From Halovivax sp. (GTDB taxonomy: Archaea > Halobacteriota > Halobacteria > Halobacteriales > Natrialbaceae): a stretch of 5,645 bases of DNA. Below the pieces are notes generated by a model. It did not search any database and was not told where the DNA came from. It saw only the letters and a program-made list of their open reading frames with translations. Position 1 is the first letter of the stretch. Every line of letters starts with the position of its first letter. The stretch is from positions 1-5,645 of the forward strand of contig SLIS01000454.1 in NCBI GenBank assembly GCA_007135505.1. Reading direction: 5' to 3'. Positions 1 through 5,584 of the stretch are shown in pieces. The position numbers and the translations under genes are program-made.

Positions 1-167
1 AAGGCGAGCCGGTCGAGGACGTCCTCGAACTCGTCTTGCGTGAAGACGTGTCCAAGGACGACCGTCGAGTCCGCGGGTTGTCCGACTTCGATGACCGCTT
101 CGGCGAGTTCGTCAGTTCGCTCCGCATCTCCAGGCCCAACGGCCAGGAGAATCGTTTCGAGTGTCAT
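1..167 (-). CDS. Universal stress protein (UspA family), N-terminal part only
   Basis: The minus strand is open from an ATG at 165-167 to the left edge of the window, giving 55 codons with no stop. The protein opens with a hydrophobic strand (TILLAVGPGD, residues 5-14), then an acidic helix (about 15-29), then a second strand TVVLGHVF (35-42) followed by an acidic helix. This beta-alpha-beta start is typical of the UspA fold, whose members bind ATP or act as small stress-response proteins in the cytoplasm. The Asp that usually follows the first strand in ATP-binding Usp proteins is Gly here (G11). The glycine-rich ATP loop lies near the C-terminus, outside the window, so nucleotide binding cannot be judged. 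The start is supported by a TATA-like element about 28 bp upstream, which would give a leaderless or nearly leaderless transcript. The gene is divergent from the SDR gene. The family call is fairly safe; the specific role is unknown. Confidence 0.8.
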   Translation of the reverse strand, partial: MTLETILLAVGPGDAERTDELAEAVIEVGQPADSTVVLGHVFTQDEFEDVLDRLA

Positions 168-191
168 ATCCGTTACTCACATCCCCCATCG

Positions 192-199
192 ACTTAAAC
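192..199 (-). promoter_or_regulatory. Putative TATA box for the universal stress gene
   Basis: On the minus strand this reads GTTTAAGT, close to the haloarchaeal TATA consensus (TTTAWR-like). Its centre is about 28 bp upstream of the Usp ATG, the spacing expected for a leaderless transcript, where initiation falls about 26 bp downstream of the TATA centre. Assigned from sequence and spacing only. Confidence 0.5.
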
Positions 200-209
200 A
201 TTAACAATA

Positions 210-230
210 TTACTCAGCTTCGAGTAAATA
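210..230 (+). promoter_or_regulatory. Operator-like dyad overlapping a putative SDR TATA element
   Basis: TTACTC (210-215) and GAGTAA (222-227) form a perfect 6-bp inverted repeat with a 6-bp spacer. The right arm runs into an AT-rich stretch (225-230, taaata) that is the best TATA candidate for the SDR gene. It lies about 46 bp upstream of that gene's ATG and implies a leader of about 20 nt. A dyad on top of a TATA element is a usual arrangement for a repressor site, since bound protein would block TBP. A further direct copy of TTACTC lies at 173-178. The regulatory role is inferred. Confidence 0.35.
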
Positions 231-272
231 ATCCCCCACCGGGTTTTTCCAGTTGCTCGCCGACCGAACGGT

Positions 273-1013
273 ATGGACGAACCCGACCTCACCGGACAGA
301 CCGTGCTCGTCACCGGCAGCGGACGCGGCGTCGGCCGCGAACTCCTGCTCGCGACGGCCGACTGCGGCTCAAACGTGGCCGTTCACTACCACACAAGTGC
401 AGACGCCGCCCGCGAAGTGGCAGACACCGCCCGCGAGCGGGGAGCCGACGCCGCGATGACCGTCCAGGGCGACGTCACCGATCCAGACAGCGTGGACGGG
501 CTGTTTTCGGCCGTGGAGTCCGAACTCGGGAGCGTCGATATCCTCGTGAACAACGTGGGCGACTTCGCCCCTACGCACTGGGCCGACCTCGAGTTCGAGA
601 CCTGGAACCGCGTCCTCGAGACGAACCTCACCGGCACCTACCTCTGTACGAAACGCACGCTGCCGGCGATGGCCGAGAACGAGTACGGCCGGATTGTCAA
701 CATCGGCTACGCCTCGAGCGAAAAGGGGCTGGTCGACCCGAAGAACTTCCCCTACTTCGTCGCCAAGGCGGGCGTCATCATGTTCACGCGAATGCTCGCC
801 GCAGACACCCAGGACGACGGGATCACGGTCAACGCGATCTCGCCGTACGTCGTCGAAAACTCCGATGAGTTCCCCGCGGAACTCCCCCGCGGCCGTCCCG
901 CGAGCTTCGATGACCTCGTCCGCCCGCTGTATTTCTTCCTCGATCCCGACGCCGATTACGTCAGCGGTCAGAATCTCGAGGTCGACGGCGGCTGGCTACC
1001 CGAACGGGTCTGA
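273..1013 (+). CDS. Short-chain dehydrogenase/reductase, FabG-like (NAD(P)-dependent oxidoreductase)
   Basis: This 246-residue protein has the length and motif order of a classical SDR. The Rossmann motif TGSGRGVG spans residues 14-21, an acidic residue for adenine contact is D67 in GDVTD, and NNVG spans 93-96. The catalytic tetrad is N118, S148, Y161 and K165, with Tyr and Lys in YFVAK. Near the C-terminus, YVSGQNLEVDGGW (229-241) matches the usual end of FabG-type enzymes. The second strand ends in VAVHYHTS with no terminal Asp, and R18 sits in the glycine loop; both suggest NADP(H) rather than NAD(H). The family reduces or oxidises carbonyl/hydroxyl groups in the cytosol; the substrate cannot be read from sequence. 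After NAIS the usual PG is PY, and the following loop (191-212, substrate lid) is short and acidic, so it need not be a true beta-ketoacyl reductase. The ATG start gives 13 residues before the glycine motif, normal for the family. No strong Shine-Dalgarno is visible. Confidence 0.9.
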   Translation: MDEPDLTGQTVLVTGSGRGVGRELLLATADCGSNVAVHYHTSADAAREVADTARERGADAAMTVQGDVTDPDSVDGLFSAVESELGSVDILVNNVGDFAPTHWADLEFETWNRVLETNLTGTYLCTKRTLPAMAENEYGRIVNIGYASSEKGLVDPKNFPYFVAKAGVIMFTRMLAADTQDDGITVNAISPYVVENSDEFPAELPRGRPASFDDLVRPLYFFLDPDADYVSGQNLEVDGGWLPERV

Positions 1014-1056
1014 GCGTCTCCCGTGCTCGCGATCAACCGACGAGTGAGACGGTTAG

Positions 1057-1105
1057 GACGGCCGCTCGAGTACAGGCCACGACGGTCGCTCGAGTAATCG
1101 GCCAC
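1057..1105. repeat. Degenerate 24/25-bp tandem duplication
   Basis: Two adjacent copies lie at 1057-1080 and 1081-1105. Both follow the pattern gacgg-Y-cgctcgagta, a short variable part (ca or atc), then ggccac. They differ by one substitution and a small indel/substitution near the end. The pair sits between the SDR stop and the DUF2892 start, and each copy carries one CTCGAG. It may be a recent slippage duplication or a paired protein-binding site; I cannot tell which. Confidence 0.65.
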
Positions 1106-1142
1106 ACGCAAACTCAAGTACCTCGAGGTCGCGCTCTCTCGT

Positions 1143-1367
1143 ATGGAACCGAACGTCGGCGGCTTCGATCGAACCGTTCGGATCACGCTCGGCCTGGGTG
1201 CCCTTGCAGTAGCTGTCGCCGCGGTGACGACCGATGGGGTGACCGGCGACACCCAGACGCTGGTCACGGGTGTTTCACTGATCCTGGCGGCGATCCTCCT
1301 CGTGACGGCGCTGACGCGACGGTGTCTCGGCAATCGGCTGCTCGGGATCGACACCTGCGAGCAGTGA
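1143..1367 (+). CDS. Small two-helix membrane protein, YgaP-like / DUF2892 family
   Basis: This 74-residue protein starts with MEPNVGGFDR, has a hydrophobic segment at about residues 13-30 and a second at about 40-57, and ends with a basic turn (TRR, 58-60) and NRLLGIDTC (64-72). The NVGG.DR opening, the two helices and the N.LLGI.TC ending are the signature of the YgaP-like transmembrane domain family (DUF2892, PF11127). Members are short integral membrane proteins of unknown function, sometimes fused to rhodanese domains in bacteria; here the membrane domain stands alone. The conserved C-terminal Cys (C72) and C61 are the only cysteines. The ATG start matches the family's usual N-terminus. 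No Shine-Dalgarno is evident, and only a weak AT-richer patch (1109-1120) lies about 28 bp upstream, so a leaderless transcript is possible. It is 129 bp from the SDR gene and convergent with the flavoprotein gene, 25 bp away. Confidence 0.85.
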   Translation: MEPNVGGFDRTVRITLGLGALAVAVAAVTTDGVTGDTQTLVTGVSLILAAILLVTALTRRCLGNRLLGIDTCEQ

Positions 1368-1375
1368 CGGACGAT

Positions 1376-1388
1376 GAAGAAAAACGGC
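1376..1388 (-). terminator. Possible T-tract terminator for the geranylgeranyl reductase gene
   Basis: On the minus strand, a few bases past the flavoprotein's TAA stop, the sequence reads GCCGTTTTTCTTC. A run of five T followed by more pyrimidines just after a stop fits archaeal intrinsic termination, which relies on T-tracts and needs no hairpin. It lies in the short convergent gap between two genes. Based on sequence only. Confidence 0.4.
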
Positions 1389-1392
1389 GTCG

Positions 1393-2625
1393 TTACCAGT
1401 TGCGCCGCTTTCGCAGCACCTGCGCCACGAGCGAGAGGTCTCGCACTCCGAGCAGTTTCATGATCGCTCGCTTGCTTCCCTTGTTGGCCCTCGCGAGCGT
1501 ATCGTTGTCGAGGCGGTTCAGATCAGCCATAAGTTTGTCGTACCGATCGTTCGAGGCCAGATACAACAGGTGGGTCATCAGCAGTCGGGTGTCGACGTTC
1601 GGCGCGACGTCGCGGTGCCAGAGCGTGTCGTACACGTCGAGGTTCTCCGCCGTGGGTTCGATCTGGCCGTGCTTGAGACAGCTGTCGGCCGAGATAGCCG
1701 CGGCGCGGCCGGATTTCATGCACGTGTGGATGCCTTCGCCCCAGAGCGGGTCGACCGTCGGAACGGTGTCACCGATAGCCATGAACCGATCGGTATGGAT
1801 CTGGGTGGGGAGCTGGATGTGTGCCGAGCCGCGGTGCTGGCGTCCCTCGATGCGTTCGGCGTTCTCGAAGCGGGGATCGGTGTCGATCCAGTGCTGGAGG
1901 TAGTCGTCGATGCTGAAGTTGTCCCGACCGTACTGGTTGTGGCTCTCGTTCTGGATGTAACAGACGCCCACCTTGGCGGTGTCCTCGCCGGTGTGGAAGA
2001 TCCAGGAGTAGCCACCGGGCGCGATGTCGTGATCCAGCCGGAGCATCATCGCGTCGCTCAGGTCGGCGAACCCGGGGTGATCGATGTCGATTCCCTCGAG
2101 TTCGTACTCGATGCCGATCGCGTGGTTCTTGCGCTTGAGATCGCTCACGTCGAGTTTCTTCGCGATCGGGGCGGCCGGACCGGTCGCGTCGATCACGATG
2201 TCGGCGTAGATCTCCTCCGATCCGTTGTACGTGACGCCGACTAGCTCACCACCCTCGACGATCGGGGCCGTCGCCCGGGAAGAGAACCGATACTCCGCGC
2301 CGTTATCTCGAGAGTCCTCGACCAGAAACCGTTTGAACTTCGCGAAATCGAGCACCGCCCCCGGCTGCTCCTGGATGTAGAAGTCGTTCGGTGACTCGAG
2401 CACCACGGTCTCGGTGAAGTGTTGCACCACGTCGTCCGGGATGCCGAACGACGCCATCATCGAGGGAAAGGTTCCGGCGGTGGACTTGTTGCTCTGTTTC
2501 GGGAACTCGTCTTCGGCTTCCGTTTCGAGGACGACGACGTCGTAGCCTCGGGCCGCCAGATCCCGCGCACACTGTCCGCCTGCGGGGCCGGCGCCGGCGA
2601 TTACCACGTCGTAATCTTCGTTCAT
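1393..2625 (-). CDS. Geranylgeranyl reductase family FAD-dependent oxidoreductase
   Basis: From the ATG at 2623-2625 the protein is 410 residues. It opens with an FAD Rossmann motif, GAGPAG (11-16), with E34 ending the second strand where it would bind the adenosine ribose. DATG is at 146-149. P203-x-x-Y206-x-W208-x-F210 matches the PxxYxWxF motif of geranylgeranyl reductases. The second FAD motif is GD at 285-286 followed by P293 and GEGI (296-299). The family saturates double bonds of isoprenoid chains; in archaea this includes archaeol phospholipid precursors and dolichol phosphate, at the inner membrane face. The segment after the first motif (NKSTAGTFPSMMASFGI) lacks the Cys found in several characterised reductases, so the exact substrate is uncertain. 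An in-frame ATG at 2649 would add eight residues, but it overlaps the likely TATA region, and the glycine motif lies at a normal distance from the 2625 start. The C-terminus is basic (VLRKRRNW). Confidence 0.85.
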   Translation of the reverse strand: MNEDYDVVIAGAGPAGGQCARDLAARGYDVVVLETEAEDEFPKQSNKSTAGTFPSMMASFGIPDDVVQHFTETVVLESPNDFYIQEQPGAVLDFAKFKRFLVEDSRDNGAEYRFSSRATAPIVEGGELVGVTYNGSEEIYADIVIDATGPAAPIAKKLDVSDLKRKNHAIGIEYELEGIDIDHPGFADLSDAMMLRLDHDIAPGGYSWIFHTGEDTAKVGVCYIQNESHNQYGRDNFSIDDYLQHWIDTDPRFENAERIEGRQHRGSAHIQLPTQIHTDRFMAIGDTVPTVDPLWGEGIHTCMKSGRAAAISADSCLKHGQIEPTAENLDVYDTLWHRDVAPNVDTRLLMTHLLYLASNDRYDKLMADLNRLDNDTLARANKGSKRAIMKLLGVRDLSLVAQVLRKRRNW

Positions 2626-2647
2626 GACCCACAGACTGTGCTGGAGC

Positions 2648-2660
2648 ATTATGAGTATAC
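2648..2660 (-). promoter_or_regulatory. Putative TATA region for the geranylgeranyl reductase gene
   Basis: The minus strand reads GTATACTCATAAT here, an AT-rich island in GC-rich surroundings. Its centre lies roughly 25-33 bp upstream of the ATG at 2625, which suits a leaderless or very short-leader transcript. It is also the reason to prefer the 2625 start over the ATG at 2649, which would be buried in this element. Inferred from spacing. Confidence 0.45.
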
Positions 2661-2715
2661 CCAGTTCGGTTCGGCGGGCGGTGAATCACAGCGCTGGGTG
2701 GAACGCCGCATATCG

Positions 2716-2731
2716 GGCCCCAGCCGGGGCC
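2716..2731. repeat. GC-rich perfect hairpin in a divergent intergenic region
   Basis: GGCCCC (2716-2721) and GGGGCC (2726-2731) form a perfect 6-bp stem with a 4-base loop (AGCC). It lies between the two divergent promoters, about 85 bp upstream of the flavoprotein TATA region's start codon side and about 60 bp before the CBS promoter candidate. It has no T-tract and is not downstream of a gene, so it is not an obvious terminator. Function unknown, and it may be chance in GC-rich DNA. Confidence 0.4.
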
Positions 2732-2786
2732 ACATTTGCCGTTCCCTGTGCCCGCCCGGCCGCTACTCTCTTGTAGCTGTTCCACC

Positions 2787-2797
2787 GCCAAATAGCG
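2787..2797 (+). promoter_or_regulatory. Putative TATA element for the CBS-domain gene
   Basis: The short AT-rich stretch CAAATAG (2789-2795) is the best TATA-like candidate upstream of the CBS gene. Its centre is about 53 bp before the ATG at 2845, so initiation about 26 bp downstream would give a leader of about 25-28 nt. That leader would contain the AGGTGG sequence (2828-2833), a possible weak ribosome binding site lying 11 bases before the start codon. Weak evidence. Confidence 0.3.
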
Positions 2798-2844
2798 TAT
2801 GCCGGCAATAGCACTACGTGGCCGGCAGGTGGAGACACCGCCGC

Positions 2845-3264
2845 ATGACGCTCGAGACACTCGCCCGCAGCGATGTCGTTACCGCCAGTCCAGACACGGA
2901 CGTTCGCGAACTCGCCACCATGATGGACGAGGAGATGGTCGGCAGCGTCGTCATCGCCGACGGCGGCGAACCCGTGGGAATCGTCACGGATCGTGATCTG
3001 GCCCTCGCCACGCTCCTCGAGGACGCCGACCCCGACACCACCGCGGAGTCGGTCATGTCCGGCGAGATCCACACGATCGGCATCGACGCTGGCTTCTACG
3101 AGGCGACCGAACGGATGAACGAACACAACGTCCGTCGACTTCCCGTGGTCGACGACGACGGCCACCTCACGGGCATTATCACCCTCGACGATCTGAGCGA
3201 ACTGCTTGCTGACGAACAGAGCGAACTCGTTGGGGTGATTCGTGAGCAGCGAGCGCCGTACTGA
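2845..3264 (+). CDS. Stand-alone tandem CBS-domain protein (Bateman module)
   Basis: From the ATG at 2845 the protein is 139 residues and consists only of two CBS domains: CBS1 at about residues 8-62 and CBS2 at about 68-122. CBS1 has the hallmark VVIADGGEPVGIVTDRDL (35-52) and CBS2 has LPVVDDDGHLTGIITLDDL (99-117). Each ends with a G-h-h-T-x-x-D motif (G45..T48..D51 and G110..T113..D116), the pattern that binds AMP/ATP ribose and phosphate in many Bateman modules. Such small cytoplasmic proteins usually sense adenylates or SAM and regulate a partner, but no partner is encoded next to it. A GTG at 2818 in the same frame would add nine residues, mostly Arg, Gly and Trp, that do not fit the family. 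I prefer the ATG because the domain then begins at the usual distance. The gene is divergent from the flavoprotein and convergent with the Cys-cluster protein. Confidence 0.88.
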   Translation: MTLETLARSDVVTASPDTDVRELATMMDEEMVGSVVIADGGEPVGIVTDRDLALATLLEDADPDTTAESVMSGEIHTIGIDAGFYEATERMNEHNVRRLPVVDDDGHLTGIITLDDLSELLADEQSELVGVIREQRAPY

Positions 3265-3280
3265 ACTGCTGAAGTGTAAT

Positions 3281-3323
3281 CCGCTAACTGCAAACCGCTA
3301 ACTGCAAACCGTTAACCGCTGAA
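3281..3323. repeat. 14-bp tandem repeat, two perfect copies plus a degenerate third
   Basis: CCGCTAACTGCAAA occurs at 3281-3294 and again, identically, at 3295-3308. It is followed by a diverged third copy (3309-3323) beginning CCGTTAACCGCTGAA, which contains the palindrome GTTAAC. The array begins 16 bp after the CBS-gene stop, in the convergent gap before the 3' end of the next gene. The perfect pair suggests recent slippage. It may simply be a 3'-UTR microsatellite-like element. No T-rich terminator is visible in the rest of this 148-bp gap. Confidence 0.75.
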
Positions 3324-3412
3324 CACTCGAGACGGTTCGAACTCACCACGTCACCGTCGTTTGACCGCGTTGCCGAACCCCCGATCCGGCGGCTTCGAGA
3401 GAGCACGGGTCG

Positions 3413-4336
3413 TCACTCGAGCAACCGTTCGGCAACAGCCTGCGTCCGGGCCGTGAGCGTCGTCGTCGTTGCCGAACTGCCCTGCAAGGCGGCGTTGATC
3501 GCTCCAAAAAGGTCGTCGAACCGCACGGTTCCGTCGTCGCGACGCCACGCCCCGATATCGCGCGTTTCGAGGCCGCAGGTCGAACAGGGGCAAGTCGCTG
3601 CTGGCTGAGCTTTAGCCCCGAGATCCGGGTCAACCTCGAGCGGTTCGAAACAGCCCTGACAGCGCCCGAGACCCACGGCGACGACCTCCGCGAGGTCGAT
3701 CACCTCCCGTAGCTCGCTTTGAAGGGTGGTAGCGCTTTCACAGAACGCAGCGAGCGCCGCCTCGAGGTCGTCAGCGGTGCCGATGCCGTTTCCAGTGTCG
3801 TCAGCGGTGTCGGTGCCGCTTCCACCACTACCATCCCCATCGGTGCCCGGATCGAGCGCCTCGAGGGCATCCGAGCCGACGAGCAACTCGAGTTGCTCGA
3901 GGGTCGCGTCCACGACGGCGAGGACGAGATGGGCGTCCTGGCGGTGGGCGACGTAGTCGGGGTCGTCGCCCTCCTCGATCGCCGCCGGAACCGTCGTCGC
4001 GAGCGAGGCGAATTCGGCGACCGTCGAAATCGCCTCGCTCTGGTGGGTGGTCGCGGATCGAATCGTCTCGAAGAGCGCCGTTCGCGTCTCGATCGGCTGC
4101 CGATCGGTACCACGAAGCGTCTCGAAACACGTGTCGCAGACGGTCACGAGCGCACTCCCGTGTACTGTCCCCTGTAGCGGGACGTCACCGACGGCCGCCA
4201 CCCGAAGGCTCGACGTGCCCGCCGTCCGTCCGCAGTGGCGACACGTCTCCCCGTCGCGTTCGAACACCGCCGCGCGATCGGCCTCCCACGTTCGCGTTCC
4301 TGTTCCAGATCCCGATCCGCCTGAGCCTGGTTCCAC
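3413..4336 (-). CDS. Cys-cluster protein with degenerate HNH-like N-terminus; function unknown
   Basis: This 307-residue acidic protein starts at a GTG (4334-4336) preceded by a GAGGT ribosome binding site; an in-frame stop just upstream rules out a longer form. After a Gly/Ser-rich tail (3-13), residues 18-74 resemble an HNH zinc-binding domain: AVFERDGETCRHCG (C32, C35), then LVTVCDTC (C67, C70). The positions that carry catalytic His and Asn in active HNH nucleases are not conserved (VAAV replaces the core His region, and CxxCF replaces CxxCH), so nuclease activity is unlikely. A helical middle part (about 80-160) leads to a Gly/Asp/Ser linker (162-190) containing a 10-residue tandem duplication. 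A second helix (190-222) follows, and then another Cys cluster: C226, C229, C249, C251, C254. Two zinc sites joined by helices suggest a nucleic-acid- or protein-binding role, but I do not recognise a characterised homologue. It is divergent from the beta-propeller gene. Confidence 0.75.
   Translation of the reverse strand: MEPGSGGSGSGTGTRTWEADRAAVFERDGETCRHCGRTAGTSSLRVAAVGDVPLQGTVHGSALVTVCDTCFETLRGTDRQPIETRTALFETIRSATTHQSEAISTVAEFASLATTVPAAIEEGDDPDYVAHRQDAHLVLAVVDATLEQLELLVGSDALEALDPGTDGDGSGGSGTDTADDTGNGIGTADDLEAALAAFCESATTLQSELREVIDLAEVVAVGLGRCQGCFEPLEVDPDLGAKAQPAATCPCSTCGLETRDIGAWRRDDGTVRFDDLFGAINAALQGSSATTTTLTARTQAVAERLLE
3767..3824. repeat. In-frame 30-bp tandem duplication inside the Cys-cluster gene
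   Basis: The 28-bp stretches at 3767-3794 and 3797-3824 match at 25 of 28 positions by eye, with a period of 30 bp. On the minus strand they encode a 10-residue repeat, GGSGTDTADD (171-180) and TGNGIGTADD (181-190). The duplication lengthens the acidic, glycine-rich linker of the protein without breaking the reading frame. Linker length is therefore probably variable among relatives. Confidence 0.7.
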
Positions 4337-4342
4337 GAGTCG

Positions 4343-4347
4343 ACCTC
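4343..4347 (-). promoter_or_regulatory. Ribosome binding site that fixes the GTG start of the Cys-cluster gene
   Basis: On the minus strand GAGGT lies six bases before the GTG start codon. It matches the anti-Shine-Dalgarno end of archaeal 16S rRNA and has good spacing. It supports GTG at 4336 as the real start and implies a transcript with a leader, unlike the leaderless neighbours. Confidence 0.55.
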
Positions 4348-4390
4348 ACGCCCGTGGGCCAAAAGCCCTCCGCTCGACCAGGTTCCTCAC

Positions 4391-4399
4391 GCTTTAGCA
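4391..4399. promoter_or_regulatory. Near-symmetrical TATA-like element in a divergent promoter
   Basis: GCTTTAGC on the plus strand reads GCTAAAGC on the minus strand, so it offers a TATA-like core in both directions. Toward the beta-propeller gene, its centre is about 32 bp before the ATG at 4427, giving a leader of only a few bases. Toward the Cys-cluster gene, initiation about 26 bp away would give a leader of about 33 nt, which fits the GAGGT ribosome binding site. One element could serve both genes. Inferred from sequence and spacing only. Confidence 0.35.
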
Positions 4400-4426
4400 C
4401 ACGCCACGCTCGAGTTCGCCGGTCTT

Positions 4427-5584
4427 ATGCCCAGCCACTCGAAAGGGTGGCCAGTGAGCGAGTGGAACCAGTTTCGGGGTGACGAACGCAATACGGGACG
4501 GATCGGTCGCGACCTGTCGGGGCCACAGGCGAAGCCAGCCGAAACCTGGGCGACCGAGCTCCGCGGCCCGGTTCGCTGTCCCCCCGTCGTCGACCACGAC
4601 ACGATCTACGTCGGAACGACCGACGGGCACCTCTATGCGCTCGATTTCCAGGGACGGCGTCGCTGGGTGTACGAGACGACCGCCTCGACGACGCTCGCCC
4701 CGGCCGTCGGCGGTCACCGCGTCGTGTGCTGTCTGGCCGACACCGTCGTCGCGCTCGACGCCCCGACGGGTGCTCTCGAGTGGGAGCGGCCGGTCGAGGG
4801 ACTGTACACGACGCCGCCGACGCTCGACGGGGGGTTGCTCCTCGTCGGGAATTCCGACGGCCTGGTGGCCCTCCGGGCGGAAACCGGCGAGGCGATCTGG
4901 ACGGCGACGCTCGAGGGAACCGCGGTAAGCGCGCCCGCCGTCGACGAGGATCAGGTGTACGTCGCGACCCAGAACGAGCAGGTTCACGCCCTCGCCCTCG
5001 GCTCGGGCGAGTCCGTTTGGAGTGCGCCGACCGACGGAACGGTCGTCGGAGGCCCGACACTGGCGGACGAACGTGCGTACGTCGCCGATACGGACGGAAC
5101 GCTGCTCGCCCTCGGGGTCGAAGACGGACGGACGTGGTTCACCTACGAAATCCGTGGTGGCTTCACCTCCGCACCCACGGTGCTCGAGGGCGACGACACG
5201 CTGTTCGTCGCCGCCGACGACGACACGCTCCACGTGACCGACACGACGTTCGGCAACCGGAAACTCCGGGGGCTTCTGTTCTCGAAGGCGGGACTCCCGC
5301 TGGACGGCACCCCGACGACCGATCCCATCCTCGTCGGCGACGTCGTCATCGTCGGCGACGAAACGGGTGGCCTCTACGGCGTCGACGCCTCCGATCCGGA
5401 CTTTCGGTGGCACTTGCCACTCGAGTCGGGTGTGGAAGGAACGCCAGCACCCGTTCTCACTCGAGGTTCCCGGGCGACCACTGCCGACGACGGGGTGACG
5501 CATGCCGCGGTCGAGACCGGGCAGCTGTTCGTCGGGACGGAAGACGGTCGGCTCCGGTGTCTCGAGTGGGAGACGCCGCCATAG
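4427..5584 (+). CDS. PQQ-like beta-propeller repeat protein (BamB-like fold), cytoplasmic
   Basis: This 385-residue protein is built of repeated PQQ/WD-like blades with the pattern AP-x-V...hYV-x-x-x-DG-x-L-x-ALD-x-x-x-G-x-x-W. Blades begin near residues 52, 91, 129, 168, 208, 248, 298 and 363. The last is incomplete and is probably closed by the N-terminal strand (about 13-45, with W13 and W41), giving about eight blades. Blade 6 (248-285) is the most diverged, lacks the closing Trp, and is followed by a longer loop (286-297). No signal peptide, twin-arginine motif or lipobox is seen, so the protein should be cytoplasmic, whereas many propellers of this class are exported. PQQ binding residues are not recognisable; the fold more likely serves as a protein scaffold. 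ATG at 4427 is preferred because of its distance from the TATA-like element. GTG at 4454 (before SEWNQFRGD) is an alternative that would remove nine residues. It shares a divergent promoter with the Cys-cluster gene. Confidence 0.85.
   Translation: MPSHSKGWPVSEWNQFRGDERNTGRIGRDLSGPQAKPAETWATELRGPVRCPPVVDHDTIYVGTTDGHLYALDFQGRRRWVYETTASTTLAPAVGGHRVVCCLADTVVALDAPTGALEWERPVEGLYTTPPTLDGGLLLVGNSDGLVALRAETGEAIWTATLEGTAVSAPAVDEDQVYVATQNEQVHALALGSGESVWSAPTDGTVVGGPTLADERAYVADTDGTLLALGVEDGRTWFTYEIRGGFTSAPTVLEGDDTLFVAADDDTLHVTDTTFGNRKLRGLLFSKAGLPLDGTPTTDPILVGDVVIVGDETGGLYGVDASDPDFRWHLPLESGVEGTPAPVLTRGSRATTADDGVTHAAVETGQLFVGTEDGRLRCLEWETPP

Noticed and set aside
161..868. Plus-strand open frame overlapping the SDR gene, starting in the Usp start region
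   Set aside because: Its translation is extremely Arg-rich and low in complexity, and it overlaps the promoter region and a clear SDR in another frame.
1570..2244. Plus-strand open frame of 224 codons inside the flavoprotein gene
   Set aside because: It is antisense to conserved FAD motifs, has a Val/Asp/Arg-biased composition and no family resemblance, so it is a codon-bias shadow.
2626..2649. ATG at 2649 as an earlier start for the flavoprotein
   Set aside because: It lies within or next to the likely TATA region, and the added eight residues precede a normal N-terminus for the family.
2818..2844. GTG at 2818 as an earlier start for the CBS protein
   Set aside because: The extra residues (MAGRWRHRR) are basic and unlike the acidic proteome and CBS family starts, and the region fits a leader with an AGGTGG sequence before the ATG.
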